Below, piece by piece: positions 41,201-53,477 of a stretch of DNA of 64,000 bases. The stretch lies in NCBI GenBank assembly GCA_949128115.1, contig OX421963.1:55671306-55735305 (forward strand). The letters run 5' to 3'. The stretch's first letter is position 1. Each line of letters starts with the position of its first letter. The position numbers and the translations under genes were made by a program. The notes beneath the pieces were generated by a model, which had not been told where the DNA came from, did no database searches, and worked only from the letters and a program-made list of their open reading frames with translations. This DNA is from Anaspis maculata (taxonomy: Eukaryota > Arthropoda > Insecta > Coleoptera > Scraptiidae).

Positions 41201-44200
41201 ATATGGACTGGTTTCATTTTTACTAGAGTTATCCTACCCTTGAATTTAATAGGTTCTGAGATAATCAGCAGCTCTATTGAAAATTGTTGTTTATTATTTG
41301 TCTTTTTCATGCTATGGCTAGGCCGTGATAAAAGGAAATCATGTACTAAAATTTACGAACCTGTCAGTTATACAATTCGAAGGTTTTGAAAGTCAAGAAA
41401 ACAACTTAACTCGACTTGATTAGTGTCTTCTCACTTGCTTTGTGTAACGAATTTCTTACAATTACATTTTTTCAGGTAGAAATTCAGCAGGGTCATTCAA
41501 TAACATGTATCGAAACAAGCAAAATGACGTCTTATTTTGACTTTTGTTCATTATCACCACGGCTCAGTCAGAGCATGAAAAAGTCTGTTGTGGCACCACA
41601 ATACTTTCCTGACTAGTATCCAGGAACCTATGGGAATTTTTGTTCGAGACGTCTCTTTGGTGGAAAATTTGGAATTTGAACTCAAAATACAACAAACATC
41701 ACAGACAAACATCATTGGGCAGATTTTATTGCGATTGCGACCTTTCTAACATCATCCTGTTGCGTTTTTTGAGCGACTTCAATTGACCACACCTCACTAG
41801 TCACTGACAAAAGCATCGTTACCTAAATAACCCCACGTGCAAGACGTCCTTTTCAAAATACACGGAAAATTATTGTAAAAACACAGTCTTAGATCAACTG
41901 ACCAGATCTCACTGCTGGCGTGTGCATTGTTCATAAGATTAGAGGCACATGAAAACGCTATCATTTGATGAATTCCAATTTCCAATAGCAATTTTTCCAT
42001 CGCCAGACAGGTAGGTTCTTTGATCAATTTGAACTGGCCAGATACCGTCCGTTTTTTATTTTAGGCCCCAGCCCTTGGCACCTTTATTATGGGTTTCACA
42101 CCCAATACATTATATATTTTTGAAATCACAAAAACAAGATCTTTCGACTGATGATATGTCAAATTATTTTTGACAGATGTCATTTTTTGTCAAATGACAG
42201 AATAGTACTTGTAATACATCATTTTAAAGCCCATAAAATTCTGAGAAGAACTGCGTCTTTATTTTTGAAATGGGGTGTCTTTTACAGCTTCTAGGGGTCT
42301 TTCAATAGAAAGAAAAAGTTGAATTTCAGAAATACGTAAGTAAATAGGTAAAGCAGGTGCCGATTTTTAATGTCTGATGATAATAATAATTAATAACAAT
42401 AAAACAAAAAATGCCCTGAAGAAGTTGCTCGAAATGACCGCCTTCTTGTTCCTTGAATGAAAGATTCGACGATCAGTGAATTGGAACTACCGACCTAACG
42501 CGATGACATCCAAGCTTGCCAGATATGACCCCCCTCGATTTTTTTCATGAGCCCACCCAAAAGATAAGTTGTTTATAGAGTTTCCCAATAATTTGGACGA
42601 TTTAAAAATCAGATCATCACCATTAGTTAATATCAAAAATACCTATTACTTATTGAGTGTCTATTTCTGGAATTGACATTTTTTCCTATTGAAAGACCCC
42701 CAGAAGCTGTAAAAGACATCCTATGTCAAAAATAAGAACACAGTTCTCCTCAGAATTTAATGAGCTTCAAAATCATGTATCACAAGTACTATTCTGTCGT
42801 TTGTCAAAAAATGACATATGTCAAAAATAATTGACACTCAGATCATCAGTCGAAAGATCTTGTTTTTGTGATTTCAAAAATATATAATATATTGGGTGTG
42901 AAACCCATAATGAAGGTGCTACGGGCTGGGGCCTAAAATAAAAAACGGACGGTATATCAGTTTCAGATATAATCAGCTTCGTAAAATCTGCGATCATGAA
43001 CTAATATCACCTCGAAAATATATATACCCACCACCCACCTACATAATTTATATAGTCATGTATCAATTTTTTCAAGCATAATAAATATATATACCTCGAA
43101 AATAGAACGATTGCAGATAGAGGGTGATTACTTGGTGTTATGCTCCAACTTTCAGTAATGTCAATGCTGTCAATGTCAAACAAGCTGAAAGCTGTTATTT
43201 TAATTTTCTGTAAATAAAATAATCAACAGTAATATCACAAGTGCTTGGATTTCCACGATAATATTGGCCAGGCGATCGCGAGTGCTGGTTGTAGCGATAA
43301 ATGCCCGACTCCGTAGGAGGAGGGCATTTATCCAGGGACAACCAGCCCGAGGGAAACGCCTGGCCCAAATTATCTGGGAAAATCTCGAGTACGAGTGATA
43401 TTTTGATGATTATTACAGAAAAGAAGTCCGAAGTGACAGCTGTCAGATTTTGTTGTTAACATCAATTTTATTCCGTTGTCATTGACAGTGGGACTTAGAT
43501 AAGTAAATATTATCCTTGTAGGTCTAATAATCAAGGGCGTTGTGTGTAATAATCAACTGTAATACCACAAGTGGTGATAATTTTCAAGCGAGTTTGTCGT
43601 GTTTTCAAAAAAAGTTTCAAAACGTGAAAAATTCTCAATATATAAATTTGAACCCACATGTGGTATTTGGAAGGATTATTCAACAATAAAGAATACATAA
43701 TAATATGATTGAAAAGTAATTATTTTTCGAGATTAATTAGCACAAGCACAAGGCACAAAGAGTCGAAATGGCATTTTCAAATGAATAATTAGTAGATGGA
43801 ATGTACCGATTTATTTCCTGAGCAACCAGTCCCGTATAAGCTGAAAACTGAAAATACCTTAACATGCAGGCTTATAACGTATGGTCCGAAAGTTTTGGGA
43901 ATTTTTTTAGAAGCTAATAACTTTTTTATGATAGTTTTAATCTTGTAACTTAATATTGCAAAAACTAGCATCATCTTCAACAATTTCAAATTCATATTTA
44001 ACATTTTAAAGATGAACCATTATCTTTGATGGCTCTCAGTTTTCTTCTGCCATGTTCGATCATTCTCTGGACAACAGCAGGATTAATCTCTCAGAGCTCC
44101 TGCCTCCCAATGTACCGCAAGCTCGACCAATATAAGATTTTTGGTAAGTATTGAGCAGGATAGTATACGACAAGGGATAGGAAGCTGCAAATGAAGACCA

Positions 44201-45099
44201 ATTAAGGCGTCACATTTTTCAATAACATTAGAGAATTTCGCATTTGAAAAATCGATACAGAAAAGTATGGAACATGGCAGAAGAAAATTGAGATCCATCG
44301 AGGATAATGGTCCATTTTCAATATGTTGAATATGAATTTATTATTGTTATATATGATGTTAATTTTTGCAATATCAAGTTCAAAAATTAAGACTATTCAC
44401 AAAAAGTTATTAGCTTTGAACAATTTCCCAAAGCTTTCGGACCATACGTTACTGTACGTTTGTTTATATTGACTGTTTTTGGAAAACGTAATGATTTCAT
44501 TGGTTGATCCATTACAGCGTTGAATAATCTACATCGCACAGCCCGTTCGTGACCACTTCTGAAACTACATAACTTCCTTCGATTTCGTATGAAGCTTAAT
44601 CATAGGATAGGTCAATTGAACAACAAACTTTGCACCACCAAATGCGAAAGTCCATTAGTATCCCTAGAATACATAGCTTGCACTTTTACATTACCTGTCG
44701 ACAACAAGGTGAACGAATTTCATTCAATCGCCGTTTTACTGCAGAAATGTGGCATATTTCTCAAAGTTGAAACGTTAAATATTAAGGATACCATATTTAT
44801 TGGGGAGAGAGCCTCCGGGAAGGGGATGGGTGTGGGTGGTGCAATTGTATCGGTATTTTGAAATTCTGTTTTTTTGCAGTAGGTAAATCAAATAAAATGA
44901 CAACGCAGAATGAAGAGTTAGTCTATACACAGAGTTATGAAGATGCCTCCAATATTGAAGAGATTCAACATGGACAGTGGAAAAGGATCATGCTGTTAGT
45001 GATCGCAATCACTGTTCATAATATTCCGGAGGGCCTAGCCGTCGGTGTCGGCTTTGGTGCTATTGGAAATTCAAATTCAGCAACCTTTGAAAGTGCGAG
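35261..45099 (+). CDS. SLC39A11: Zinc transporter ZIP11 homologue, first four exons (3' end outside or unresolved)
   Basis: Exons 35261-35368, 35424-35658, 35725-35853 and 44880-45099, with phases that join correctly. Exon 1 ([20 protein letters not shown] then LTAAGAALV) and exon 2 ([29 protein letters not shown]) give the first membrane segments of the GufA-type ZIP family. Exon 3 is a polar loop. Exon 4 contains [26 protein letters not shown] is the transmembrane metal-binding motif. The exon ends SATFESAR, in phase 2, before a GTAAGT donor. About 230 of ~340 expected residues are covered. ZIP11 moves zinc into the cytosol across Golgi or other membranes. Intron 2 is only 66 nt and open in frame; intron 3 is 9 kb and full of repeats. 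The next exon (expected to encode an NLAIGIGIQNFPEG-like block) was not seen to 64000. Confidence 0.88.
36951..37055. repeat. Imperfect hairpin
   Basis: GGGTGTTTTT...AAATCTGGCGTC and GACGCCAGATTTCAAAAACACCC pair, with GCTGTGCTCT / AGAGCACAC inside and a short loop. Confidence 0.7.
37841..37874. repeat. Perfect 34-bp palindrome without spacer
   Basis: Two 17-bp halves (CGTGAAACAGAAGCTTT and its exact complement) meet at AAGCTTTAAAGCTT. It is intronic. Confidence 0.9.
38437..38563. mobile_element. 127-bp palindromic MITE
   Basis: AGTTGCGGCCTCATAAAAGT and ACTTTTATGAGGTCGCAACT form the ends. The arms continue inward through TTTACACCGA and CATGGCCAC pairs to a short centre. Confidence 0.75.
38672..38801. 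repeat. Imperfect palindrome
   Basis: TTATAAGACCTATTGTCACAC pairs with GTGTGACAATACGAAGTCTTATAA at about 38756-38780, and the outer ends TGTATTATAA repeat inverted. Confidence 0.6.
42045..42952. repeat. Long foldback element, TA-flanked (CCGTCCGTTTTTTATTT ends)
   Basis: The ends CCGTCCGTTTTTTATTTTAG and the complement finishing AACGGACGG are flanked by TA (42043-42044 and 42953-42954). The arms stay inverted over about 300 bp each, for example AAAACAAGATCTTTCGACTG near 42131 with its complement near 42850. It is non-coding. Confidence 0.87.
43217..43425. repeat. Palindrome with GC-rich core
   Basis: GCCAGGCGATCGCGAGTGCT...GATAAATGCCC pairs with GGGCATTTATCC...GAGGGAAACGCCTGGC about a centre near 43318. 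Outer AATAATCA / TGATTATT stretches also pair. Confidence 0.72.
43877..44449. mobile_element. Foldback MITE, ACGTATGGTCC family, long copy
   Basis: The ends ACGTATGGTCCGAAAGTTTT and their complement finishing GACCATACGT are flanked by TA (43875-43876 and 44450-44451). The arms are inverted over most of the length with a centre near 44160. A 345-bp relative is at 56178-56522. Confidence 0.85.
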
Positions 45100-46965
45100 G
45101 TAAGTGGTAGCATAGGTATCCTATCATTCTGAGAAAACAATCCAAAGAGTCAATAAACATTTGTGTTATAAAGATCGTAACACCAATCGTCGTGAAGATT
45201 ATCAGACGATACGTGTATCGCTTAAAATACACGATTTTGCAAGAGTTTCACCAAAAAATGCTCTAATTTTGTTGTAAAATTGACAAGAAAACATTCTACT
45301 TACAATCCGGACTACAATCTTACTCCTCGGAGGTCGGGGATGTACTCATTACCTACCTAGGCCAGTAATGACACTGACAGCGCTGACCTTCTTCAATCAC
45401 TCAACAATGCTCGTGCAGATACCGCAACACATCTAGGTTATTATTGGAAGTTAAAAGTGATCACAACGCAAAATGCAAGTTAGTCTCAAATGATAGAGCT
45501 AAGAAAACTAGAATGATTGCATAGGGTCTTATAAATCCACTTATCTCTTGGCAGGCGCTGTAAATTAAAATAAGAATGATAATGACGTCATAGGGCAAAT
45601 TCTTACGGACGTCCAGTCTCGTATAAACCAATAATACGGTTGTAGATGAGTCGATGATATTCACCTGGACATTTAATTGGTGCTTTCAAAAATCAACTTT
45701 TTTCTATCAAGGTGAAATGTTTGCTTCAGTCGTTTCAGCCCTTGGTAGGTGTTGTGGTTTTCTATCGTTCATCCCAGTTAGTTGATGTGTTCTCCTCTAA
45801 TTTCCTGCTCATATTTTAGATATTGATTTTTTTGAAAGATGCCCATCGCTGTGCATAAGCGAATAGTAGGTTTAGCTACTGGAATTCACCATGCAGAAAA
45901 TGTAATCGTTAAAAGAGAATTTCCTTCGCGGTCCAGTACCAGTTTCTCAAAAGAAAGATGCAGAGTTATACAACATACCTACTATTCCAGTTTTAACAAC
46001 TACCACGTTTTTCAGTTCATTACAGTACACACTTTAGACTCAAATCATTAATTTGTCGACATTCGTTGACACTTTGTGCACTTACACCATGTAACAGTTC
46101 CGATTCGGTCTGTGTTATCACTGGTATCCAGTCATCACTATCTGAATGATCACTCTCTAGTTCACTGAAGAAATATTTTTCAGGTTCAAATTGAAACGGT
46201 TTCATGCCTGCTATAATGAGCTGTTTAATTTGCACTTGTCAAAGTGTCAAGTAGATGGCAGCAGGGTCCAACCCGGGTTATTTTCCCGCTGCGTTTTGAA
46301 CGGCTCTCACATGGAAGGAGTTTTCCTTTTGACTTTGGTGGTGTCTGCCTGCCGGATCGGCTGTCATGTCAAGTGTAAATGTCGTGCACTGAGAATATGA
46401 ACATTATAGGATGAACAATCGTCAATGCTGGCCATCGTGAGTGACCACAAGACACTCATGACTGTTTTTTTATTGGTTTGGTCCACTGCCGCCAGCGGCC
46501 AGCGACACGATGAAGTTCTGCCAAGCCGCCTAAAGAGATACGAGATACCAACATGGGCAGGTAGGCTTACCAACCAACTGTAACATAGTGATAAACCTGG
46601 GTTGGCCCCTGCTGCCATCTATCGTTTTCTTCGGCGGCGAAACCGCGAAACGCACCATTGTTTGTTTAAAGACAATGGCGTTTGTCAGAAGTGACAACAG
46701 TAAAAATAAGACCATGCGATCATGAGAAGTAGAAACCCTCAGATCCTCAGAATTCCCAAGTGAAAGCATTCGCCCATATGACGTCACGATCATATTTTCA
46801 AGACGTTTTATCTGTTGATTGGACTCGTATAGAAAACTTGGATTTGACCCATATACTTCAACTACCTTCCCCATAAGTAAATCCAATCAAATATAGACTC
46901 GATTTTTGTGTTGTGATGTCCTCAAGTGTGCCAACCAAATGCTAAAAAGGCGTTATTATGCAGAC
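45100..46965. other. Probable SLC39A11 intron 4, first part
   Basis: It follows the exon-4 donor GTAAGT. No exon encoding the next ZIP11 block is seen. One small minus-strand frame is listed separately. Confidence 0.4.
46020..46235 (-). CDS. Small acidic open frame, unrecognised
   Basis: A minus-strand frame of 71 codons. From an internal Met it reads MKPFQFEPEKYFFSELESDH and then more acidic, serine-rich residues. A KPxxFEP start followed by an acidic stretch is seen in some small insect repeat-encoded proteins, but this is too short to assign. It could be a remnant of a mobile-element gene or chance. Confidence 0.18.
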   Translation of the reverse strand: MQIKQLIIAGMKPFQFEPEKYFFSELESDHSDSDDWIPVITQTESELLHGVSAQSVNECRQINDLSLKCVL

Positions 46966-47459
46966 AGGCCCTTATTCATAGTCAGATCGTATATCTTAGG
47001 ACGACGTATTCAATTTTTATGGACAAATTTTCACCAAAACACAACTATATGATGTAGTTGTATTTGATTACAATATAAAATATTTACAAGGTGATTGTCG
47101 TATGTAATACACCGATAGGTGAGACTACATCGAGGATTTTCACGAGGGGATCCGAGTGTAAATCGAGATGTAAGCGGTAATATATCGAACCTAGAGGTGT
47201 ATTCGTTTAGACAATTAACCGATCTTCCTGAAAAATTGAAAACTGTTTGAATGTTTAAAGCTGGTCATTCTGGAGGTGTGTTCTCACCAATGATCTTGGT
47301 GGTATTACACTTATACGGCCTACTGTTTGAAGGGGTGAGGTGAATTGTCAATGTCATATGTATAAAATAAAGCCACCTTAGCTCTAGCCTGTGTCTAAAT
47401 AAGCATGGTCTTAAGACCACCTTATACTTAAGATCTGACTATGAATACTGGCCTTAAAA
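46966..47459. mobile_element. TIR element with ~25-50 bp inverted ends
   Basis: TATTCATAGTCAGATC near 46974 pairs with GATCTGACTATGAATA at 47432-47447, with further weaker pairing inward. An internal GTAATACACCGATAGGTGAG (47106) recurs near 62972. Confidence 0.62.
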
Positions 47460-48382
47460 ATGACATATAAACATACAATAATGTATCAAAGTAATATTTA
47501 ATCAGTGAGTAGGTACTTAGGTGCTCCTAATGAAAAGACACGGCTTTTGCGAATAGTCTGTTTTATTTCGAGTCGTATTTTCGTTTAAGTCGAATAAACT
47601 GTAGAACCAAGAATAATAGAGAAACCAATTATAAAATATCAATATGTATTCAAAAAATATCGACACTTTTATCATTAGTGATTTACATTACAGCATTGCA
47701 TTATTTCAATCAAGTACGCTTTTTCTTCAATTAACTTCTTTTAATTTTCAAAACATGACTGTGAAATCAAATCTGAATAACATACCTATGCGATTAGATA
47801 TACTCGTGTAATACATTATAATCAAGTGAAGGTTTTTCTAATGAATATTCATTTATAATTATTTAAGATGTTTCTTCGATTTGTTTGAAATTATTGCAGT
47901 TGTTTAGATATAACCGTGACATAAATTCTTGAAATTACTACAAGCTTTTTGCCGCCAAATGTTGCTTCCAAGAAATTTTAATTGATGACAAAAATTGAAT
48001 TTCATTTCGTGACAGCCTGGTATTTGAAATTAAATAGGGTATCCATAAACATTATTAGTAGGTAAGTACGCTGTTACTGTTAGTAACGTTAGATCTTTCT
48101 TCGATTTATTTACACACCATTTACATATCTGGTACAGTTCTCCAGAAATTTTCCTGGACAACTTGCCACTGAAATATAGCTAGTCGAATTCCAAACTAAA
48201 GTGAGCCTTGCACTTGAATTCCAAAAAATTGAGAGTCCATGTAATACATAACAAGAGCACACCTCGTTTTTTTTTGGCGCTTCATGAAACTAGGTAAGTA
48301 TGCATTTTTAAGTATATTTCATTATCTAATTGCGCCTCCTTGTGCCTCGAGTTTTTTCAAGTTTTGCCGACAGATACCATTT

Positions 48383-48823
48383 CTAGCATTTGCGGTCAAG
48401 AACTGCAACATTCTGCAAGTTCCGCGCTCGATTTGTAGATGTCGGCGGTATACTCAATTCGAAAGGAATTCTGCTAAGACAGAGGTATCCTGGTAGGAGG
48501 TCTGATATTGTGAATGAATGAACCGACCCGGCGGGGGCTCGACAGGGGGGCCAGGAATTCAAATTTACGCTCGAGGCACTGGACATTCCTCGGCGCAAGA
48601 CGTCTGACCTCACACCGCCCTCCTCTGCTCTTCCACTGTACTCTTTCTGATGATGATGATGTCTTCTGTTTTCCAGCTGTTTTTCACTCTTTGCATTTTC
48701 TTCTAATGCTTGGGAAGACACAATTCTTGTGACACTTCCTCGGACAATATGCACGGTTTCGGGATCCTGTTTTGTCTTAGGGGCTGTCGTCACAAAAACC
48801 GACGAGAGCCTTTTGCATTTCAA
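48383..48823 (-). CDS. Unrecognised 146-codon open frame
   Basis: Minus strand, ATG at 48823. It encodes a basic, serine- and glutamate-rich stretch (for example ENAKSEKQLENRRHHHHQKE) followed by a proline/serine part. The local base composition is more balanced than its surroundings, which suits coding sequence. No domain, signal peptide or membrane segment is visible. It lies inside the presumed SLC39A11 intron on the opposite strand. It may be a nested gene, a processed remnant or chance. Confidence 0.25.
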   Translation of the reverse strand: MKCKRLSSVFVTTAPKTKQDPETVHIVRGSVTRIVSSQALEENAKSEKQLENRRHHHHQKEYSGRAEEGGVRSDVLRRGMSSASSVNLNSWPPCRAPAGSVHSFTISDLLPGYLCLSRIPFELSIPPTSTNRARNLQNVAVLDRKC

Positions 48824-50214
48824 TTTTTCGATAAATTAGGCAGATAAGAAACGCATTGCATATTAATCGGAAGGCAGTGAAAGCTTGATTTACTAAAACC
48901 TGGATGTGACAAATGGCCCTTTTCCTTCCTTAGTGCAATCTAGTTATTTGACAAAATAGGGTATAATGCTCTGAACTCGCCGTGAAAAAAGTATAGAACA
49001 GCTCAGTTCAAGCTGAAGCTCACCCCATGAACTGAGAAACATGGGGTGTCAAATATGGGAATTCAAGTCCATCCATCTTCGTTATCTCAATATTTCAAAT
49101 GATTTAAAAAAATACTTTGGAACAGGCTCAAGAAAATTATTTTTGAATCTTTTAATGTGTTTTGAATTTTCATTTTTCATAGGTACAGGGTGAGTCATAG
49201 GTATATTTTGAAATGCCAGTTTTCTTCAAAAATGCACGCAGGAAGTTTTCTCTGAGAACAAATCGTGTTATTAGTTGCTGTACAGTGGCACCAAGTCATC
49301 TTGAGCAAATAAATGATTCCATCTATCCAAACTGCGTACCACTCAACTCCACTTGTTATGTGTCGAATGTCGCAACCGAAAATTTAGCCTCTTTTCAAAA
49401 CGATGTAAGTTTTGATTCCCGCCAAATATTTTGATTCGGTTTGCGGTGTAAGCCAGCCTCATCTTTTGGCGGTCCATCCTATAGATACCAAGATCCTATC
49501 AGGTATCAAGATCCTATTAACTATAAACTCAAGATCCCCCAAATAGAATGTATACAGGGTGATATGTAGAACAAATTTCCAATAATCAAACCCCGTTTGT
49601 TGAAAATCAAAAAATTTCTACAGTTTCAACAATGACATTATGAAGCTTTCTCTCACGTCGGAAAGGTTTTGGAATTGTTTGGTTCGGAAGTCCAGTCAAG
49701 GAGACATGCCTTTCTGCCATCTGTACTCAGAATAGGATAATGAAATACAGGTCAACGTTTGCTTGGTCGGTCTAACATGTAGGATTCCTCATTTTTGATA
49801 TGGGCCGTTTGTCTTTTGTAAATACTTAGTACGAGTATAATTATTTATTTTCTTCTTGAGTTTCATACGATGCAGCACCATATAGGTAGCCTCCTCCTCC
49901 ACCCTGTCCAAAGTCATCACTTCCATCATCATCCATCCAAAAGTCTTTAGCCTTTTGGAAAAGCCTTTAATTACAAATGAAGTTTTCGTCGGGTGTCACG
50001 GAATCTAGGGAAGTAACTTAAGTGCAGACATACCTTATTCTCTTCTTGAAATAAACTATGTCCCTGAATATGTCTGTGAATACCTATCGTCTTTGGAAAT
50101 GCCTCCAAAGAAAAAACAAAGCGACGTTTCAGCAGTTTTCTGCTATTGCCAAGCACAACTTTTTGTTCTTTCGCACCGTACAGACAAATTTGACGTCTGA
50201 CAACCATGGTTACA

Positions 50215-50425
50215 GTGTCTACACTTTCTATTTTCAGTAGAATGACTTTTTGGAGCAAAAATAAAGTGACAAGCTGGAGCGCTGGGAGAATACGGCCGAT
50301 GGCCGCTGATATTTTCGCTCCAAAACTTTGCAGGCGCCATCAGCCGTAGTCGTAGCCTCCCAGCTTGTCACTTTATTTTTGCTTTAAAAAGTCATTCCAC
50401 TGGAAATAGAAAGTGTATGGGATAT
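50215..50425. repeat. Palindrome around a GC-rich loop
   Basis: ACACTTTCTATTTTCAGTAG with AATAAAGTGACAAGCTGG pairs with CCAGCTTGTCACTTTATT and CACTGGAAATAGAAAGTGT. The loop is about 60 bp. Confidence 0.75.
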
Positions 50426-50860
50426 ACGTTACGTACTTTATCACCCAGAAACCACTGAAATAGTGACATTAAAAAAAACTGGATTCTTGTGTGTAATTGA
50501 CTTTTAGATTTTATTACATCAATATGATACCTCAAAATCAATATTTAATATTATAATGATAATAATCATTATTAAATGTGAATAAAATGCACATTGTGGA
50601 CTTGTGCATGCAGGTCATGTCTCATTTTTGATGCTAGAACTTGGACAAATTCATTTGGCAATTGAAGCTATGACACAGTAGTGGGTCATTCTCCGAGATT
50701 GTGCAAAATGATATCTTATCTTAATTTTTTGAAAAATAATGTTTCATTAAAATCTTTTTCACTACTATAATAAGTAGCACAAAAGTCTTTATTTGAATAG
50801 CCGTATATTGAATCGATTTGTTCCTGTTTATGGAAAATATTGCTATCACAACAGATGGAA

Positions 50861-51443
50861 TCTCAACTCCGTGACATGTCCCGCGATCGAACCTTGAACG
50901 GGACTTTTCATTATTAGGGTTTGTGGAAGAATGCCTATAGGCAATAATTTGTACTTATGATTCACTAAAACCCAATAGAAAGAGAAATCATGCCAAATAA
51001 TGGTAGGTATCAAAGTTACCCCTTACATTAATTGCAGAAGTTTGGTCCCGGTTCTTATTCTCAACTCCGTTACTCATTTTGTAATTTGAAACAATACAAA
51101 AATAAATGGCCGGCGCAGCGGTGGATGTCTAACTTACCTTCAGGAATGTCAAACAGGAGCACAAAGCTCGATAGGTAAACCGGCATGAATGTAATCATGT
51201 CGGATTTTTTCAGATATTTTGCTAAAGGTAGGGAACCTTGTTATCAACCACATTACGTTCTCAACTCCGTGACATTCATCTCCGGTTAATGGAATACCAC
51301 TTTTGGGCCAACTAACACGTACGTATTAGCTTATTGCATCTACAAAAGCCATGTGTGCTTCATGAAGCTCCAACTTCAAATTCAAACGGTTGGAGCCCCG
51401 CAAAGTTTGAAAATTCTCAACTCCGTTATTCTCAACTCCGTTA
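50861..51443. repeat. Five copies of a CTCAACTCCGT(G/T)A motif
   Basis: TCTCAACTCCGTGAC or TCTCAACTCCGTTAC/TTAT occurs at 50861, 51058, 51259, 51415 and 51430. Partial complements (ACGAAGTTGAGG, ACGAAATTGAGG) follow at about 51456-51487. Spacings are 197, 201, 156 and 15 bp. Confidence 0.7.
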
Positions 51444-51916
51444 CCATTTGATGTCACGAAGTTGAGGAGTAGTCACGAAATTGAGGTTTCGCCTATTTTT
51501 ATTCTAATATATCACCAGAAACCCATGAGCGTCTTCAAAATATCTTGAAATTTTCAAAATCATCACGTATTTTTCAGTCAAAAAAGGGGGAAAACCAAGA
51601 ATTTGAATGTAGTGTGGAAAGGAATAGAGAGAAGAAAAAACTTGTAATGAAAAGGCTACGCGAAGCTCTAATCATTTAGTCAGGTAGGAAGAAGAGAAAC
51701 AGTGCTTGTCTTCAACGTTTTTGCATTCAATGCTATTTCTTTAATACATTTTTAATGCTTGGTGAAAATGCTCGGCTCAACTCGTGCCATCAATTTTTGA
51801 AAAAAGAAGTTTTCGACAGTTTTTCATGAGCAAGCTGGTTCCTTTCGGTTTGTAGTTGCAAATTAGGTTGCCCAAGGCCTATCAAAAGATGGTTTAATTT
51901 CTCGAAGAATTGTATA

Positions 51917-53475
51917 CAGGGTGTCCCGTTTTTCAACGCTCACTATGGGTATCTCGGAAACGGTAAGAGATACAAAGTCGGTTAAAGTACAAAAAAGTTG
52001 CGCAATTTTATGACTATCTCAAATATGTCAAGACATCCAAGATATCTTCGGTCGTTCCTGAAATATCCCAAAAAAACTGAAAAATGCCGAATTCGAAAAT
52101 TTCAAATCACTTCTTTATTATGACAGCTATCAATTTGAAAATTGGTATTTTGACATTTTTGAAGGTCCTTGATCGACTGATGGTCATGATTTTTTCCTAC
52201 ACCCACTAGTTTTTGAGATATGACAGTTAACTTTATTTTTTCTTATGGACACCATATTATTTTTCCACCCCATAAAACTCACCTTTCATTTCTCTTCACA
52301 AAGATATGAAACACTGGTAGCATTTTTGTCGAAATAGCCTATAAAAATTGGAAAACCATTTTTGGGGCGAAAAATCTAGTTACCGGTTTGGTTGCCATGC
52401 TCTCGTGACATAATAAAATGACATTCGGTTGCCATGGTCGGTTGATTTTGGAAAAAGTTGGGTTACATTCCGTTTTCATGTATTTGATAATGATAATAAA
52501 TAAAAATGAAACAAATACAAAACCAAGTATAACACAAAATAACATCGCAATAGCAATAAACATTTATAATTTACAATTACTCGAGATGGGGTCTATTTAG
52601 CGAAGAACACTCCAAGATCGCATTTATGGTTCATGACAGAACATCCCAAAGCAACCAAGAGCTGGAAGCAAGGAGTTGATGATGCGTTCCAGTCAATTAA
52701 CCCGCACGATATCAGCGCAGCCGTTGAAAATATGGCTAAAAGGCACAAAACTCTGCACAGAGCTAAATGAACTCCAATTCGAGCAATTGTGAATTATGAA
52801 TGTTTATTGCTACTGCTATGTTATTTTGTGTTATACATACTTGGTTTTGTTATACTTGGTTTTGTATTTGTTTTATTTTTATTTATTATCATTATCAAAT
52901 ACATAAAAATTAAAAACGGAATGTAACCCAACTTTTTCCAAAATCAACCGACCATGGCAACCGAATGCCATTTTATTATGTCACGAGAGCATGGCAACCG
53001 AACCGGTAACTAGATTTTTTCGCCCCAGAAATGGTTTCCCCAATTTGTATAGGTTATTTTGACAAAAATGCTACAAGTGTTTCATATCTTTGTAAAGAGA
53101 AAAAAAAGGTGAGTTTTATGGGTTGGAGAAATAATATGGTGTCCATGAGAAAAAATGAAGTTGACTGTCATATCTCAAAAACTAGTAGACTTAGGAAAAA
53201 AATTATGACCGTCAGTCGATCAAGGACCTTTGAAAATGTCAGAATACCAATTTTCAAATTGATAGCTGTCATAATAAAGAAGTGATTTGAAATTTTCGGA
53301 TTCGGCATTTTTCAGTTTTTTTGAGATATTCCAGAAATGACCAAAGATATCTTGGATATTTTGACATATTTGAGATGGTCATAAAATTGCGCAATTTTTT
53401 TGTAATTTAACCGACTTTGTATCTCTCACCGTTTCCGAGATACCCATAGTGAGCGTTGGAAAACGGGACACCCTG
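51917..53475. repeat. Long foldback element, TA-flanked (CAGGGTGTCCC ends)
   Basis: The ends CAGGGTGTCCCGTTTTTCAA and complement finishing GGGACACCCTG are flanked by TA (51915-51916 and 53476-53477). Arms of about 650 bp are highly similar inverted copies. Examples are GGTTGCCATGCTCTCGTGAC near 52389 with its complement near 52977, and CAACCGACCATGGCAACCGA near 52946. The arms surround a unique centre of about 180 bp at about 52590-52780. Confidence 0.9.
52633..52770 (+). pseudogene. Possible transposase C-terminal remnant in the palindrome centre
   Basis: The only non-inverted part of the 51917-53475 palindrome carries an open frame of 45 codons ending in TGA. It contains HPKATKSWKQGVDD and SAAVENMAKRHKTLHRAK. 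Upstream in frame it reads RSHLWFM. The basic, helical end and the position suggest the tail of a transposase left after arm expansion. The family is not recognised. Confidence 0.35.
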
Positions 53476-53477
53476 TA

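Larger units (their letters stand above)
35854..44879. other. SLC39A11 intron 3 (repeat-rich)
   Basis: A 9-kb intron. It holds a diverged palindromic MITE relative (36137-36718), a hairpin (36951-37055), a perfect 34-bp palindrome (37841-37874), a poly-G run (about 38096-38115), small palindromes (38437-38563, 38672-38801), and foldbacks at 42045-42952, 43217-43425 and 43877-44449. Between 39000 and 42040 short open frames exist but none is recognised. A missed short exon is possible. Confidence 0.6.
47460..51916. other. Probable intron sequence, sparse features
   Basis: It contains an unassigned minus-strand frame (48383-48823), a palindrome (about 50215-50425) and a cluster of CTCAACTCCGT motifs (50861-51443). 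The ends ACAGGGTGA near 49194 and 49555 look like stray repeat termini. No exon is recognised. Confidence 0.35.
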
